This document shows, piece by piece, positions 27,764 through 37,317 of a stretch of 42,632 bases of DNA (positions within the stretch are counted from its first letter, which is position 1; each line of letters starts with the position of its first letter). Below the pieces are notes generated by a model. That model saw only the letters and a program-made list of their open reading frames with translations, was not told where the DNA came from and did not search any database. Both the position numbers and the translations under genes were made by a program. The DNA is from a virus. The DNA is taken from positions 1 through 42,632 of the IMG/VR virus record IMGVR_UViG_3300033153_004695; one strand, given 5' to 3'.

Positions 27764-29899
27764 TTATTCAGCAGGTTCGATTTCCGCTGAAAGACTTTCA
27801 AATGTCAAACTGTCAGGGAATTCTTTACTATGTTTCATTGTAACATAAAGATGCTTTGCATCACGAATATTCCCATCGCCTATAAGTTCCCGTATATTTT
27901 CTATTGCCATAAGTGCTGGCTTTGATAGACTATCGGGAAGTTGTAAATTATCACCATCAATATGAGCAGTAGGGTCTTTTACCTTCCCTTTTGGCTCATG
28001 TGTCATACCATCATTTAGTTTAACAGCTGCTGCTGCTATGTCAAAATCTGCGAAAGATGCTTCTACTGTCTTTATATCTTTATCTTTCAATGCATCCTTA
28101 GCATTTTCAAGATTATCATACTTTCCAGTTAAAACCCCAATTTGAGCAAATTTTTCTATCTTTTCTGCATGTACAGATGTTTTTAGCTCTACATATTGGT
28201 CAACTTGTTCAATGTATTCAACATGAGTACGAGCAAGCTCTTCACGTAGAATATTCAAGATGTCCTCTAGTTTCTGTGCTTTATCTTGAGCTTCAGTTAT
28301 ATTTTCTTGTGCTTTTTGAACTTTTTCTTCATGCAATGCACATTCTTTGCATTCAAATGCCATTTTCTTACCGCGACCTACTAGCTCGAGTTCTGCTGCC
28401 ATGTATAAATTACGAAGATCTTGATCTTTCATTTCTTTTAAAGAATCTTCTTTAAATGGTAGTAATTCTACTGGAGCAGCATCTGCTTGTGTACCTAAGT
28501 CATCTTTAGAAGCACCGCAGCCTAAAGTTTTAGCTTTGCGGCTTACGCAAGCTAGAATATTAGATTTACTGCCTGGGCCTTTATAACGACCGATTAAACG
28601 ACGTGCTGCTGTGACATGTGCACAGTCAGGCACTGGGAATGAACGATTTGGACCACAGAAAGAAGTTTTAGGTAAGCTTTTACGTTTTCCAGTAGAAAGC
28701 TTAGCATCCTGTAATTCTTCTTCTGTAAGAATATCCTCCTCGTGCATTTTAACAAATTCTTCCTGATAGAGACTTTCAATCTCTTCGACCTTCGCATCAT
28801 CAATTTCTTGATCCTGCGTTTCAAGATCTTCTAGCGCATACAGAATAGCTGTGTCATCATCGACATTGGCTTCTTCTTGATCAGGAAAGAATCCATCTTC
28901 GCCACGGAGTGCATTAATTTCTTTTGCACGCCCAGCAATTATTTCATCTATATCCTCACGAAGCTTCTTGATGACATCGAAGACCTTCTGCTCGGCATCA
29001 GAAAGAGTAATTTTACCTTTCTTTGCTGGTGTTGCCATTGGTTCCTCCTCGAAGTCTTTGAACTCAAATATGGGTTCTGTAGAATAGTTTAAATCTTCTT
29101 CCCATTTAAAATTATCTGGTAAGAAAATTGTCTTATTGTTGTCAGCATTAGCATCATCCATAATACGGATATCAGCTAACTCATCTCCTTCAAATGCAAC
29201 AAAGCTGGTTTCAAGATATTTGTGTATTGCTGGAATTGGCAGTGCTGGAAACTTGAATTTGTCATCTTCGTCGTCATTTTCTGTATATGATTCGAATGGC
29301 TCATGCTCACAGAAGCCATCTGCAGCCCAATTCTGACCACAAATTAGACAGTGTGCAGCGCCTGGTGAACGAAAGTTTGTGGATACAGCATCAAATCGAC
29401 CATCATGAATTTGTTTAATGGTTTCAGTATCATATACATCACCAATCAATTCAATATAGCCTAATCCACGCCATCCATCTTCCTGGAATATACCTGTTCG
29501 CCATAAGTTTCTGATAGATTTCAGTTGTGTCTTAATAGGTGCACTGCTACTCATTAGATTTTGTATGTCAGGATTATCTACTAGATTGTCAGGAATAGTT
29601 GGTACAAAGCGAGCACCACGTATTACGCCTACTGGATCAGACTTCGGATCATGATGCTTCATCATCTTAGTTGGTTTTTCACCGACTCTAAATGTTGACA
29701 CACCTTCTGCCATACGAGATGGAATATAGAACTTGTCATTGCGGTTGATAACTCCAGAATGTGTGGCTTCCATAATTATACGAAGCCCTCTATTGTCTGC
29801 AGCTGTCATGCTACCCATATAGTCTTTCCATTCGTCTATCTGTTGGTCTGTAGGTTTAGTGAGACGATAGTAATCTGTAAAATCAAATTTTAGTGTCAT
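27764..29899 (-). CDS. Prohead protease fused to scaffold-like coiled coil
   Basis: This 711-aa protein contains a serine prohead protease of the HK97/herpes-assemblin type at about residues 30-205. It has a histidine motif MKHHDPKSDPVGVI (H82/H83) and a serine motif AVSTNF (S173), followed by a zinc-knuckle-like C184-x2-C187-x9-C197-x-H199. After an acidic stretch comes a small Cys-containing domain near 410-455 (SFPVPDCAHVTAARRLIGRY). The C-terminal third has a long coiled coil (about 520-590), as expected for a scaffold that is cleaved off during maturation. Its place between portal and major capsid is classical. AAGGAG precedes the ATG. Confidence 0.85.
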   Translation of the reverse strand: MTLKFDFTDYYRLTKPTDQQIDEWKDYMGSMTAADNRGLRIIMEATHSGVINRNDKFYIPSRMAEGVSTFRVGEKPTKMMKHHDPKSDPVGVIRGARFVPTIPDNLVDNPDIQNLMSSSAPIKTQLKSIRNLWRTGIFQEDGWRGLGYIELIGDVYDTETIKQIHDGRFDAVSTNFRSPGAAHCLICGQNWAADGFCEHEPFESYTENDDEDDKFKFPALPIPAIHKYLETSFVAFEGDELADIRIMDDANADNNKTIFLPDNFKWEEDLNYSTEPIFEFKDFEEEPMATPAKKGKITLSDAEQKVFDVIKKLREDIDEIIAGRAKEINALRGEDGFFPDQEEANVDDDTAILYALEDLETQDQEIDDAKVEEIESLYQEEFVKMHEEDILTEEELQDAKLSTGKRKSLPKTSFCGPNRSFPVPDCAHVTAARRLIGRYKGPGSKSNILACVSRKAKTLGCGASKDDLGTQADAAPVELLPFKEDSLKEMKDQDLRNLYMAAELELVGRGKKMAFECKECALHEEKVQKAQENITEAQDKAQKLEDILNILREELARTHVEYIEQVDQYVELKTSVHAEKIEKFAQIGVLTGKYDNLENAKDALKDKDIKTVEASFADFDIAAAAVKLNDGMTHEPKGKVKDPTAHIDGDNLQLPDSLSKPALMAIENIRELIGDGNIRDAKHLYVTMKHSKEFPDSLTFESLSAEIEPAE

Positions 29900-29900
29900 G

Positions 29901-32129
29901 TTATTGTACTCCTTCTGCTAATTCCATCGTACAAGTACAATGTGGATGCAAAGGTGGAAGCTCTTCATAGATTATAACATCTGTATTTTTGTATTTCAAA
30001 ATAAGGGTATCACAAGTTTTACAAGATTGCTCACTATGACGCATAGAAATAATTTCTTCGAACCCTATTTTCTTATATCCACTAATTTTACCATAATTGT
30101 ATGCTCGCATGATTTCGCTGTTGTCAATCATCGATGTACGGTGACGCAATGCATCTAGGACCAGGCCTGCAAACATAGCATTGTTAGCTGTAACTACTGG
30201 AGACTCAATGGTATTTCGCTTTAGTTGAGTAACTACATCTTTATGCAATTTATCAACATAATAGCTAATATGATCATTTATCTTTGCATCCGCTTTATCT
30301 GAACGAATCTCCCAAACAGATACTCCTGTGTCTTGAATTCCTATTCTATAGGCTCTTTGTGCCAAACTTATTAATCTTTCTTTACCTTGACCAAAAGCTG
30401 AATCTATAAGTAATTTTAATTCTCTTCTTCTAAGTCCTTTAGTACGTATTTGAATATCAATGTCATTAACTAACATATCATACATGCCCTGAATTGGTGG
30501 CATTTGAGAAAAAATTACATTCAATTGAGGTATTTTAGAATTATCAAATGAATCTTTGTTTACCTTAGTAGTAGTTCTTTTGCCATGTTGATTGGCCGGC
30601 TGATTCTTGTTAGCAACAGTATTACCACCAGCCGTATTAGTTTTCGTACGAGATTTAGCTTCTGCTTTTGAAGTAGGCAGTCCGGGTTCGTCTAGTGATT
30701 GAAGAATAACTTTATCACGATCAATTAAACCATAACTAGTTCTTGCAAAATCTCCATCACCTTTAGTAAACATTTTGGCCTTGCTATTAGCTGTAGGCCA
30801 TCCTTCTCCCTCAAATGGTTCGTGACCCATACCAGTACGCATCTCATCATGAGTAATAGCATTTTTAAGAAAAATATCGACAAGATGATTTTCTTTAGCT
30901 TGACGTGCCTCAAAGTCAATTTCATTAAATCTTAAATATATTTCATTAGCTTCATCAAACATTGACCCATCTGGGAAGGTGCTTTCAAGCATAAGCTCTT
31001 TAATGATGTATGATTCAAATAAAGAGGCAAACTCTTTCTGGTCTGCCTTCGTATCATCAACAAGGTTTCTAGACATAGTTTGAGCAGTAGATTTATTAGC
31101 AGTGTCACCTTCACCCATATCTACAGAGCTATTGCCTAGACCCGTAAAGATACGTTGTTTGAAGTGAGCAATGACTTTCTCTACTGCAACTGGAGTTCCT
31201 TTAGCAGAGATAGCCTCAATGCTATGTCTTTCAGGAGTTACCCAGCATCCGTCCGAAGGCATTGCTGATATCTTTAGTTGAATATCTTCTACTTCATTAG
31301 TACCGTCAGAATATACCTTAGCCGGTTTTTCTGGTGTACCTACTGTGTAATGAAATAGAGGAAAGAGATGTTGATATACTAATAGTTCTACATTTTCTTC
31401 AATACGCCTCAATGCTCTAATATCATCTTTAACAGATACTAGAGTTGGTGTTCCAACAGAAAACCCCTCACGTTTATCAAAACAGAAATGAATAACATCA
31501 TCAGGATGATATTGTTTCATCTCTTTTCCGTATACTTCTTGAGAATATTTAGCAAGCTTCCCATAAGCATCACGCTTAAAGCGAACTGTTTCAGGAGCCA
31601 TTGGGAAGTATCCAGCTACAGGTTTGAGACTCTTGTTCTTTTGGTCAGTGCGTAATCGCCCGCCAGAAGCTCTCTCATCTCTAACTTTTACCCAAAAAGC
31701 ATTATGTGTACGAATTAACGACCAGACAGTCTGCGACATTAGAACCCAGAATGGGATTCCAGTAGCAATTTCCATCTGTTTTATACGTTTTTTAATATAG
31801 CGAACTCTCTCTGGTTTGGCTCCAATAAACTCAAAACCTTCTTTAAGGAATAAATTCTTTTTATTTCTGAAGGCTCTACGAACATATGATTCAGTATCAA
31901 GTATACGGCCGCATTCAGCAAGATCCCATTCAGGAGACTCCCATCTAAGACTTGGTGCTCTACTACGTCCAATATTACTTGTAAAGACTCTTACAGGAGA
32001 AGGAATAGTTCGTGGATAGATTGTTCTCTTCTCTTGGGCTTTCTTATCTTTACCAAAGCCATCATTCGGAGTTTTTGATCCTACATCTTTAAAGAGGTCA
32101 AGCTGTACCTTTTTGGTAGTCACAGTCAT
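29901..32129 (-). CDS. Portal protein fused to MuF head morphogenesis domain
   Basis: This 742-aa protein combines two head proteins that are often separate. Residues about 60-460 resemble a phage portal, the dodecameric DNA gate: an N-terminal arm, a YVRRAFRNKKNLFLKEGFEF segment, a PLFHYTVGTPEKP-type wing and a stem helix region. A low-complexity linker (about 500-545, NTAGGNTVANKNQPANQHGK) leads to a C-terminal MuF-like domain whose hallmark is paired cysteines near residue 700 (SCKTCDT) and the ending PPLHPHCTC (about 726-733). MuF proteins are minor head proteins, as with SPP1 gp7. AGAGAGGT precedes the start. The terminase, protease and capsid genes around it confirm the context. Confidence 0.88.
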   Translation of the reverse strand: MTVTTKKVQLDLFKDVGSKTPNDGFGKDKKAQEKRTIYPRTIPSPVRVFTSNIGRSRAPSLRWESPEWDLAECGRILDTESYVRRAFRNKKNLFLKEGFEFIGAKPERVRYIKKRIKQMEIATGIPFWVLMSQTVWSLIRTHNAFWVKVRDERASGGRLRTDQKNKSLKPVAGYFPMAPETVRFKRDAYGKLAKYSQEVYGKEMKQYHPDDVIHFCFDKREGFSVGTPTLVSVKDDIRALRRIEENVELLVYQHLFPLFHYTVGTPEKPAKVYSDGTNEVEDIQLKISAMPSDGCWVTPERHSIEAISAKGTPVAVEKVIAHFKQRIFTGLGNSSVDMGEGDTANKSTAQTMSRNLVDDTKADQKEFASLFESYIIKELMLESTFPDGSMFDEANEIYLRFNEIDFEARQAKENHLVDIFLKNAITHDEMRTGMGHEPFEGEGWPTANSKAKMFTKGDGDFARTSYGLIDRDKVILQSLDEPGLPTSKAEAKSRTKTNTAGGNTVANKNQPANQHGKRTTTKVNKDSFDNSKIPQLNVIFSQMPPIQGMYDMLVNDIDIQIRTKGLRRRELKLLIDSAFGQGKERLISLAQRAYRIGIQDTGVSVWEIRSDKADAKINDHISYYVDKLHKDVVTQLKRNTIESPVVTANNAMFAGLVLDALRHRTSMIDNSEIMRAYNYGKISGYKKIGFEEIISMRHSEQSCKTCDTLILKYKNTDVIIYEELPPLHPHCTCTMELAEGVQ

Positions 32130-34072
32130 TAAATATTACCTCTCTTTTCGAAATCGGCAATCCAAGCCTGAATTTGACTAATCTCTTCTCGAGATACGTT
32201 ACGGAAACAATCTTTAATAATAATACCTGAATCCACAATATTTTGCTCGTTAGCAGGAGTAGAAGGCTCTTCAATTGTCACTCCAGGAACCGCTCCAGGT
32301 ATTTCTTCTGCCACTTCCGCACCAGGAGCGACATCTGCCACTGCCCCCGGAACATACCCAGGTGGGCGCATTACAACTGTTCCGTCGTCAAGAACTTTAA
32401 ATTTAGATGTCGAAAATTGATTTAATTCTTCCTCAAGAATATATTTTAACTGAGCTTCATTAAAATTGCTATGTGTTCCACATTCTAAACCATTTTTTCT
32501 TACAGCTTGAATAATAGAGCGTACAAGCATAATCATCTCAATAATTTTGGATTTCAACATAGTATTATCAGCTTTTTTACTCATCCATCCATAGTCTGTA
32601 CCTAATAAATCATAAATCATTTGAGTAATATATGTAAACCAATCTTTAATATATTGTATTCCTCCCTGAAGTATATTCCGCATTTGGACAATAGATTCTA
32701 CCAAAGGTGTTGTTACAAAGTAATCCACACCATCATCAGGTGATGTTTGTTGCTCGGGCGGATAATATCCACCTTCCCAAGCTTCACCTTCAGTATACTT
32801 GTCAGAATTAGGAATATCATCTTTACTCCAACGAGTACCATCATGATTTTCAAGTCTGTCAGGAGGAGGAACATAAAGATTTTTTTCTTGCTCGCGCTGT
32901 TTTAGCTCTTCCCAACGAGCAGTTCTTTCAGCTCTTTCTGCTTCAGAAATTTCTTCATCAGCCCAAGCTTCTTGCATCTCTAACCTGGCTAATTCTGTTT
33001 CTTCAGATGGTGGAACAGGTACAGCAGGATTGTATTTTTGCTCGTCTGGAGTATTGAATTCTTCCCATTGCCATCCAGTCCATGCTGAGGCATGTGGTTC
33101 TGCAACACCTGCATTTCCACCGAATCCATAGGTACCGGCAGCATTATTGTGAGCTGGAGCTGCAAGACCAAGATCCATACCAACATTGGCACTAACTTCA
33201 GAAAATGGAATTTGCATACTTCGTGCTAATAGAATGGTCTCATTTATATGATCAACGACACAGATAATTGGTCCTAAGATAAGCTGGATCCATTTATCTA
33301 GCCATGCAGATAGAGCATCTAAGAATGGACTAAGGATCGGTCCAACTAACTGTATAATAAAATCTAGATTAAATCTGAAATCTAAGTTTAGTTTGGCTAA
33401 ATATTGAGTTAGTAAAGCTAACATTGCTAATAAGTCTGATGGACATATATGAGAAAGCAATCTCAGTAAATCACAAATATTAATAAAAGCACCTGGATCT
33501 TTGAATAATTCACGAATCTTATCTAGAAGGTCTGTGCGAATCTTAATGTTAAGCATATGTATTTCTAGTAAATCGCCGTCAGGAAGTAATTGCATTCCAT
33601 CTAAAAGCCTATCAAAGCACGGAACACATTCAGTGATCATTTTGCCAATTTCTTTAGCACGATCTTCTGCAGATACACCCGGACCAAAGATTTGGCCATA
33701 ATCAAAATCTGCTTGGGCTTGTTCCAGACCATTCATAAATGAATCTGGATCATCCATAGCAGAGTTCCAAAAATCTAAACGATCATCAGCCATTTGAGCA
33801 GCATTAGTATAGAAAGGGTCTTGTTGCGGCAATCCGGCATTTGTTTGATGCATACCAGGATAATAGTTCATTTGCTCTTGTACACGCAATGAAAAGTTGT
33901 GTGTCGAGTACACATCTCTATAATGATGTGCTTGTGCATAATCTGTTTGTTCCCAATTAGAAGATTCCATCTCAAAAGCTTTTACAATTACACCATAATC
34001 AACTTGTGCATAAGGATTACCTGGGTTCAGGTTAATCTCTTCATCAATATTAATATTCTCTGGAAGTGTCAT
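32129..34072 (-). CDS. Probable virion protein with hydrophobic core (647 aa)
   Basis: The N-terminal 140 residues are Asn/Gln/Asp-rich. A CVPC pair occurs near residue 146. From about 205 to 285 the chain is very hydrophobic and helical (LLAMLALLTQYLAKLNLDF, then LVGPILSPFLDALSAWLDKW), which could form several membrane-associated or buried helices. A Pro/Glu-rich linker near 330-430 and a helical C-terminal part follow, with a Pro/Ala/Val linker near 585-615. The stop overlaps the portal start (TAATG), so synthesis is coupled to the portal. An internal head or portal-associated protein is the likeliest reading; no family is recognised. Confidence 0.6.
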   Translation of the reverse strand: MTLPENINIDEEINLNPGNPYAQVDYGVIVKAFEMESSNWEQTDYAQAHHYRDVYSTHNFSLRVQEQMNYYPGMHQTNAGLPQQDPFYTNAAQMADDRLDFWNSAMDDPDSFMNGLEQAQADFDYGQIFGPGVSAEDRAKEIGKMITECVPCFDRLLDGMQLLPDGDLLEIHMLNIKIRTDLLDKIRELFKDPGAFINICDLLRLLSHICPSDLLAMLALLTQYLAKLNLDFRFNLDFIIQLVGPILSPFLDALSAWLDKWIQLILGPIICVVDHINETILLARSMQIPFSEVSANVGMDLGLAAPAHNNAAGTYGFGGNAGVAEPHASAWTGWQWEEFNTPDEQKYNPAVPVPPSEETELARLEMQEAWADEEISEAERAERTARWEELKQREQEKNLYVPPPDRLENHDGTRWSKDDIPNSDKYTEGEAWEGGYYPPEQQTSPDDGVDYFVTTPLVESIVQMRNILQGGIQYIKDWFTYITQMIYDLLGTDYGWMSKKADNTMLKSKIIEMIMLVRSIIQAVRKNGLECGTHSNFNEAQLKYILEEELNQFSTSKFKVLDDGTVVMRPPGYVPGAVADVAPGAEVAEEIPGAVPGVTIEEPSTPANEQNIVDSGIIIKDCFRNVSREEISQIQAWIADFEKRGNI

Positions 34073-34079
34073 AGATTAC

Positions 34080-34457
34080 CTATCCGCCTAATGCATTATT
34101 AAGAACAGCGTCTGTGGCCTGGCCACCAGCATCTTTAATTGCATCTTTCTCTTTAGCTTTAGCTTCATCAGCAGGAAGCTTATTTCTGCCATCATAAATT
34201 GGTTGAGCATTTCCTGTTCCTGTACCTTTGCCAGGAGATACTGTGCTACCAGTGCCAGCTAGTACAGCTACAGACACTCCTTGTCCTGCATTGACAACGA
34301 CATTTGTATTTACTGGAAGGTTGCTAGATTTCATCATTTCAATAGCATCGTCACGAGTTATAAAGTCATCTAGAATATGCTTGAATAACTTACAATAAAT
34401 AATAAGAGTAGCTGATTCATCATAGACTTGGTCGTCGATTGGATTAAATATCATCAT
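34080..34457 (-). CDS. Hypothetical protein (125 aa)
   Basis: The open frame could start at 34532, but that would overlap the previous gene by 73 bases. The adjacent ATG pair at 34457/34454, two bases after the upstream TAG, is a far better start and yields MMIFNPIDDQVYDE. The N-terminal 60 residues look globular; the rest is a low-complexity Gly/Thr/Val stretch (GTGSTVSPGKGTGTG) and a Lys/Ala/Asp-rich tail. No catalytic motif or membrane segment is seen. It precedes the 647-aa gene. Function unknown. Confidence 0.58.
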   Translation of the reverse strand: MMIFNPIDDQVYDESATLIIYCKLFKHILDDFITRDDAIEMMKSSNLPVNTNVVVNAGQGVSVAVLAGTGSTVSPGKGTGTGNAQPIYDGRNKLPADEAKAKEKDAIKDAGGQATDAVLNNALGG

Positions 34458-34459
34458 AA

Positions 34460-34900
34460 CTATCTCTGTTTGTCTTTGTCCGTTGGTGCTGGAATATTCT
34501 GCCCTGAGATTTCTCCAAGAGCTTTTACGCATGCTTTATACATCTCAAATGTTATTTCCTGTCCATTAGTACCGAATACACGCTTAACAGCTTCAATTAC
34601 ACGCAGACTACGTGATGGGTCAAGAGATACTTTTACATTCTTACATTGCTGTTCAATTTCACCTTCAAGTTCTTTACAGTTTTCTATTATCTTACTGTAA
34701 CCATCATACACATCTTTAGCTTTCCTGCGCCGATACTCTAAAGAATTCTTGTCTAGTTCAGAATCATCAGAAGCATCTACATATGGCAGTAGTAATTCTC
34801 GTGGGTCTTTAGGTATCCAATTAATTCCTGCTGCTTCATCGAGCATATTACGATCTCGAGGTCTAAGCATTGCTGTTAAGTCTGGAGTGTTTTTGGCCAT
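34460..34900 (-). CDS. Hypothetical helical protein (146 aa)
   Basis: This is a charged, mostly helical protein of 146 residues. A central predicted coiled coil (about residues 55-95, SLEYRRRKAKDVYDGYSKII onward) is followed by a more ordered C-terminal part. It has no membrane segment. It is translationally coupled to its upstream neighbour by a TAATG overlap, and the next gene begins two bases after its stop. No family is recognised. Its place between terminase and portal would suit a head-assembly factor, without direct evidence. Confidence 0.62.
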   Translation of the reverse strand: MAKNTPDLTAMLRPRDRNMLDEAAGINWIPKDPRELLLPYVDASDDSELDKNSLEYRRRKAKDVYDGYSKIIENCKELEGEIEQQCKNVKVSLDPSRSLRVIEAVKRVFGTNGQEITFEMYKACVKALGEISGQNIPAPTDKDKQR

Positions 34901-35361
34901 TATATTACCGCATTCTCTGTGTAAGCAGTATTAAGAACGATATCAGTTTTGATTTTTGCATTTATATTCGGCGGGCAAGTAATTAGATACCAGAATGGAT
35001 AGTATGCTGCTGTATTTGCTAAAGATGCAGATCCAATATTATCCATTTCAATTGATTCACCCCATTCAATATCTTCCCATTCACTTTCAGTAGGTTCTTC
35101 TATACTTGAATATAATTTAACTCCCCAACCTGTTTCAGTATAGATAATGTCTCCATATGGATTCGCATCTACAAGATCAATTGGTCTTATAACAATATTC
35201 GAGAACCACTTGGTATTATCATCATTTCGTAGATATACCTGTAGAGTTTGAGTGTCACCAGTCTTTCCGTCATGAACTGTAGCTAATGGCTGAGTAGCAT
35301 CACCAGTATGTGTGATTGGATAGAATACATCATCTTCTTTGTAATATAAATTGAGACCCAT
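34900..35361 (-). CDS. Hypothetical beta-rich protein (153 aa)
   Basis: This is an acidic protein of about 150 residues, rich in Tyr, Thr and Asn, with the alternating pattern of a beta-sandwich. It has no signal peptide and no cysteine motif. It starts with a strong AGGAGGT site right after the large terminase, and its stop overlaps the start of the next gene (TAATG). Its position in the head module and beta-rich makeup are compatible with a head accessory or decoration protein, but I recognise no family. Confidence 0.65.
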   Translation of the reverse strand: MGLNLYYKEDDVFYPITHTGDATQPLATVHDGKTGDTQTLQVYLRNDDNTKWFSNIVIRPIDLVDANPYGDIIYTETGWGVKLYSSIEEPTESEWEDIEWGESIEMDNIGSASLANTAAYYPFWYLITCPPNINAKIKTDIVLNTAYTENAVI

Positions 35362-35370
35362 AGCTACCTC

Positions 35371-37311
35371 CTAGAATGTGGTACGTGAAGGTCTGTGTCT
35401 TGATAAGTTACCGCGAGAACGCCTTCGTTGCAAGTATTGAAGCATACGTTCTGGCTCTTGGTCGCTTTCCCAGCCTGCTCTATTAGTTTTTGTAACATTT
35501 GCCATATGATCCACTCTTGCAGGCATTACACCGAATACTTTACTTTTGTCCAATGCTTCCTCGAGTCTTCTTTCTGCTGGACCGTGCGAATCATTCTTAG
35601 CAATCTGTGCATCTCTATTATCTAATGAATCTTTTCTAGTTCGCGGATCAGGGACTGCACCAACAGATGTTACCACTTTTATAGTATGTAAGTCATCAAA
35701 CTCTAAATGGAATGCAACAATTGCTAAATTCAATGCATCTAATCTATGGTCTTTGACCTTAGGATCTTCTATTCCATATACCGGAGTTTTTGATGGCGTA
35801 TAACGTTCAATAATATAATTTCTAAGCTGATTCTCTAAAACTCTATCTGCTGATGATATAGATATCCGTCCTTGCTCAAACATACGTACAGAAGCATTAA
35901 CCATAAATGGTTTGGCCGGTGAACGTATTTCTTCACCAGTTACAGGATCTTTCGTCGTTAAAGAGCTACCAGCATTATATTTTCTAAGAATATCTAATAG
36001 CCTAGCAGTATCTAGGTCTCCACCTTTATATCTTTGCTCATAAGCAGTTTTTCTAAGAAGTTCATAGTTAGTGCTACCATTGCCAGCATCAATATAAACA
36101 AATGCTGGTTTCCACTTCTTATTCATATCTAGAAGTGTCTGAACACCTGTAAGCTGAGTAAATTCAGATTTCTGGACATGAAGAGTCTCTACAATCTGAA
36201 ACATACCTGTAAGCATATTATAACCTAAAACTACAATCTCAGTACCATATTTTTCATTCCAGTCAGTACCAATACAGTATTTCCAAGCTGGAGAATAATG
36301 ATGACTATCATAACTATAATTCTGAAGTGCTCTATCAATATAAGATGGCTTGTATACGCCGGCTTCTGTAGATCCCCACTCTGCTAAATACTCATGTGTC
36401 CAATCTTCTTCAGTGAAAGAAGAACGTTCCATTTCAACATTCTTCCAGTGAGCCAATACTTTGTAATTATGATGAAATTCTGTGTAGTACGGGTTGTTAG
36501 AACAAAAGTTATAATATGGTGTTTTGAATCCAGATGGAGTAGAGAATCCGATTAATGCAGTATTAGGATTGGTCTGTAAGATAGGAATAACTGCACCAGT
36601 GATTGCTCTTTCATCAATATAGTCCATCTCTTCCATATAAAGCTTGTCAGCATCTTGACCACGAATACCAATACCTTCACCCTTGCCTTTGGTACCAGCA
36701 GCGAATCCTCTAAGTCTTGAGCCATTAGATAGCTCAATAGCATAATATGGCGCAGAGACATCTCTGATGACCATACTAGACAGTTCAGGATTGCTATGGA
36801 TAAAACCACGAACACGGTTAACTATTTCTTCTGTATGTGTTTTTTGAGGTCCGGCGACCACAATTTTAAGATTAGGCTCTGTAAACAAATAGTAGCATAT
36901 CTCTACACATACAAGATCAGTCTTTCCTGTTCTACGTGCAATACGTAACATTTTACGACGTGAAGAACACCTTAAAACCTCTGCTTGATACCAACGAGCT
37001 ATCCAAGGGAGTCCAGTTGGAAGCTTAAGATATTTAGCTGCCCAAGTGACGATATCTACTGTCGCTACCATCTCGTCCCAAACATCATCATCAACAGTGG
37101 CTTTTAGATCAGGATTGACAGGTTCTTTTGGAATACCAGTACAAGGAACAAGAAAGCGTCCTTCAGTAGGTTTACCTAACTTATCTACATGTTTTTCATA
37201 TTTTTTAAGCTGCTTACGGACACAGGTATGGCATTGTTCTGTAACAAGATCCAAATCGAAAGGAAGGTTAAGACCTCTTAAATCTGCCAATGTGTCAACT
37301 GTATCATTCAT
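35371..37311 (-). CDS. terL: Terminase large subunit
   Basis: This 646-aa ATPase-nuclease packages DNA into the prohead. Walker A is ARRTGKT (125-131), the following strand is VVAGPQKT, Walker B is LYMEEMD (224-230) with the catalytic Glu pair, and the coupling motif is GFSTPSG (255-261). The C-terminal RNase H-like nuclease is marked by GTDW (D350), VYIDAGNG (D408) and KDHRLDALNLA (D521/D525). An N-terminal addition holds C27, C30 and C57, possibly a metal knuckle. The length is normal to slightly long for a large terminase. The gene sits just upstream of three small proteins and the portal region, the usual order of a head module. Confidence 0.95.
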   Translation of the reverse strand: MNDTVDTLADLRGLNLPFDLDLVTEQCHTCVRKQLKKYEKHVDKLGKPTEGRFLVPCTGIPKEPVNPDLKATVDDDVWDEMVATVDIVTWAAKYLKLPTGLPWIARWYQAEVLRCSSRRKMLRIARRTGKTDLVCVEICYYLFTEPNLKIVVAGPQKTHTEEIVNRVRGFIHSNPELSSMVIRDVSAPYYAIELSNGSRLRGFAAGTKGKGEGIGIRGQDADKLYMEEMDYIDERAITGAVIPILQTNPNTALIGFSTPSGFKTPYYNFCSNNPYYTEFHHNYKVLAHWKNVEMERSSFTEEDWTHEYLAEWGSTEAGVYKPSYIDRALQNYSYDSHHYSPAWKYCIGTDWNEKYGTEIVVLGYNMLTGMFQIVETLHVQKSEFTQLTGVQTLLDMNKKWKPAFVYIDAGNGSTNYELLRKTAYEQRYKGGDLDTARLLDILRKYNAGSSLTTKDPVTGEEIRSPAKPFMVNASVRMFEQGRISISSADRVLENQLRNYIIERYTPSKTPVYGIEDPKVKDHRLDALNLAIVAFHLEFDDLHTIKVVTSVGAVPDPRTRKDSLDNRDAQIAKNDSHGPAERRLEEALDKSKVFGVMPARVDHMANVTKTNRAGWESDQEPERMLQYLQRRRSRGNLSRHRPSRTTF

Positions 37312-37317
37312 ATTTAT

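Noticed and set aside
34458-34532. Longer N-terminus of the 125-aa protein
   Set aside because: It would overlap the previous gene by 73 bases with no ribosome site; the ATG pair two bases after the upstream stop fits the tight packing of the block.
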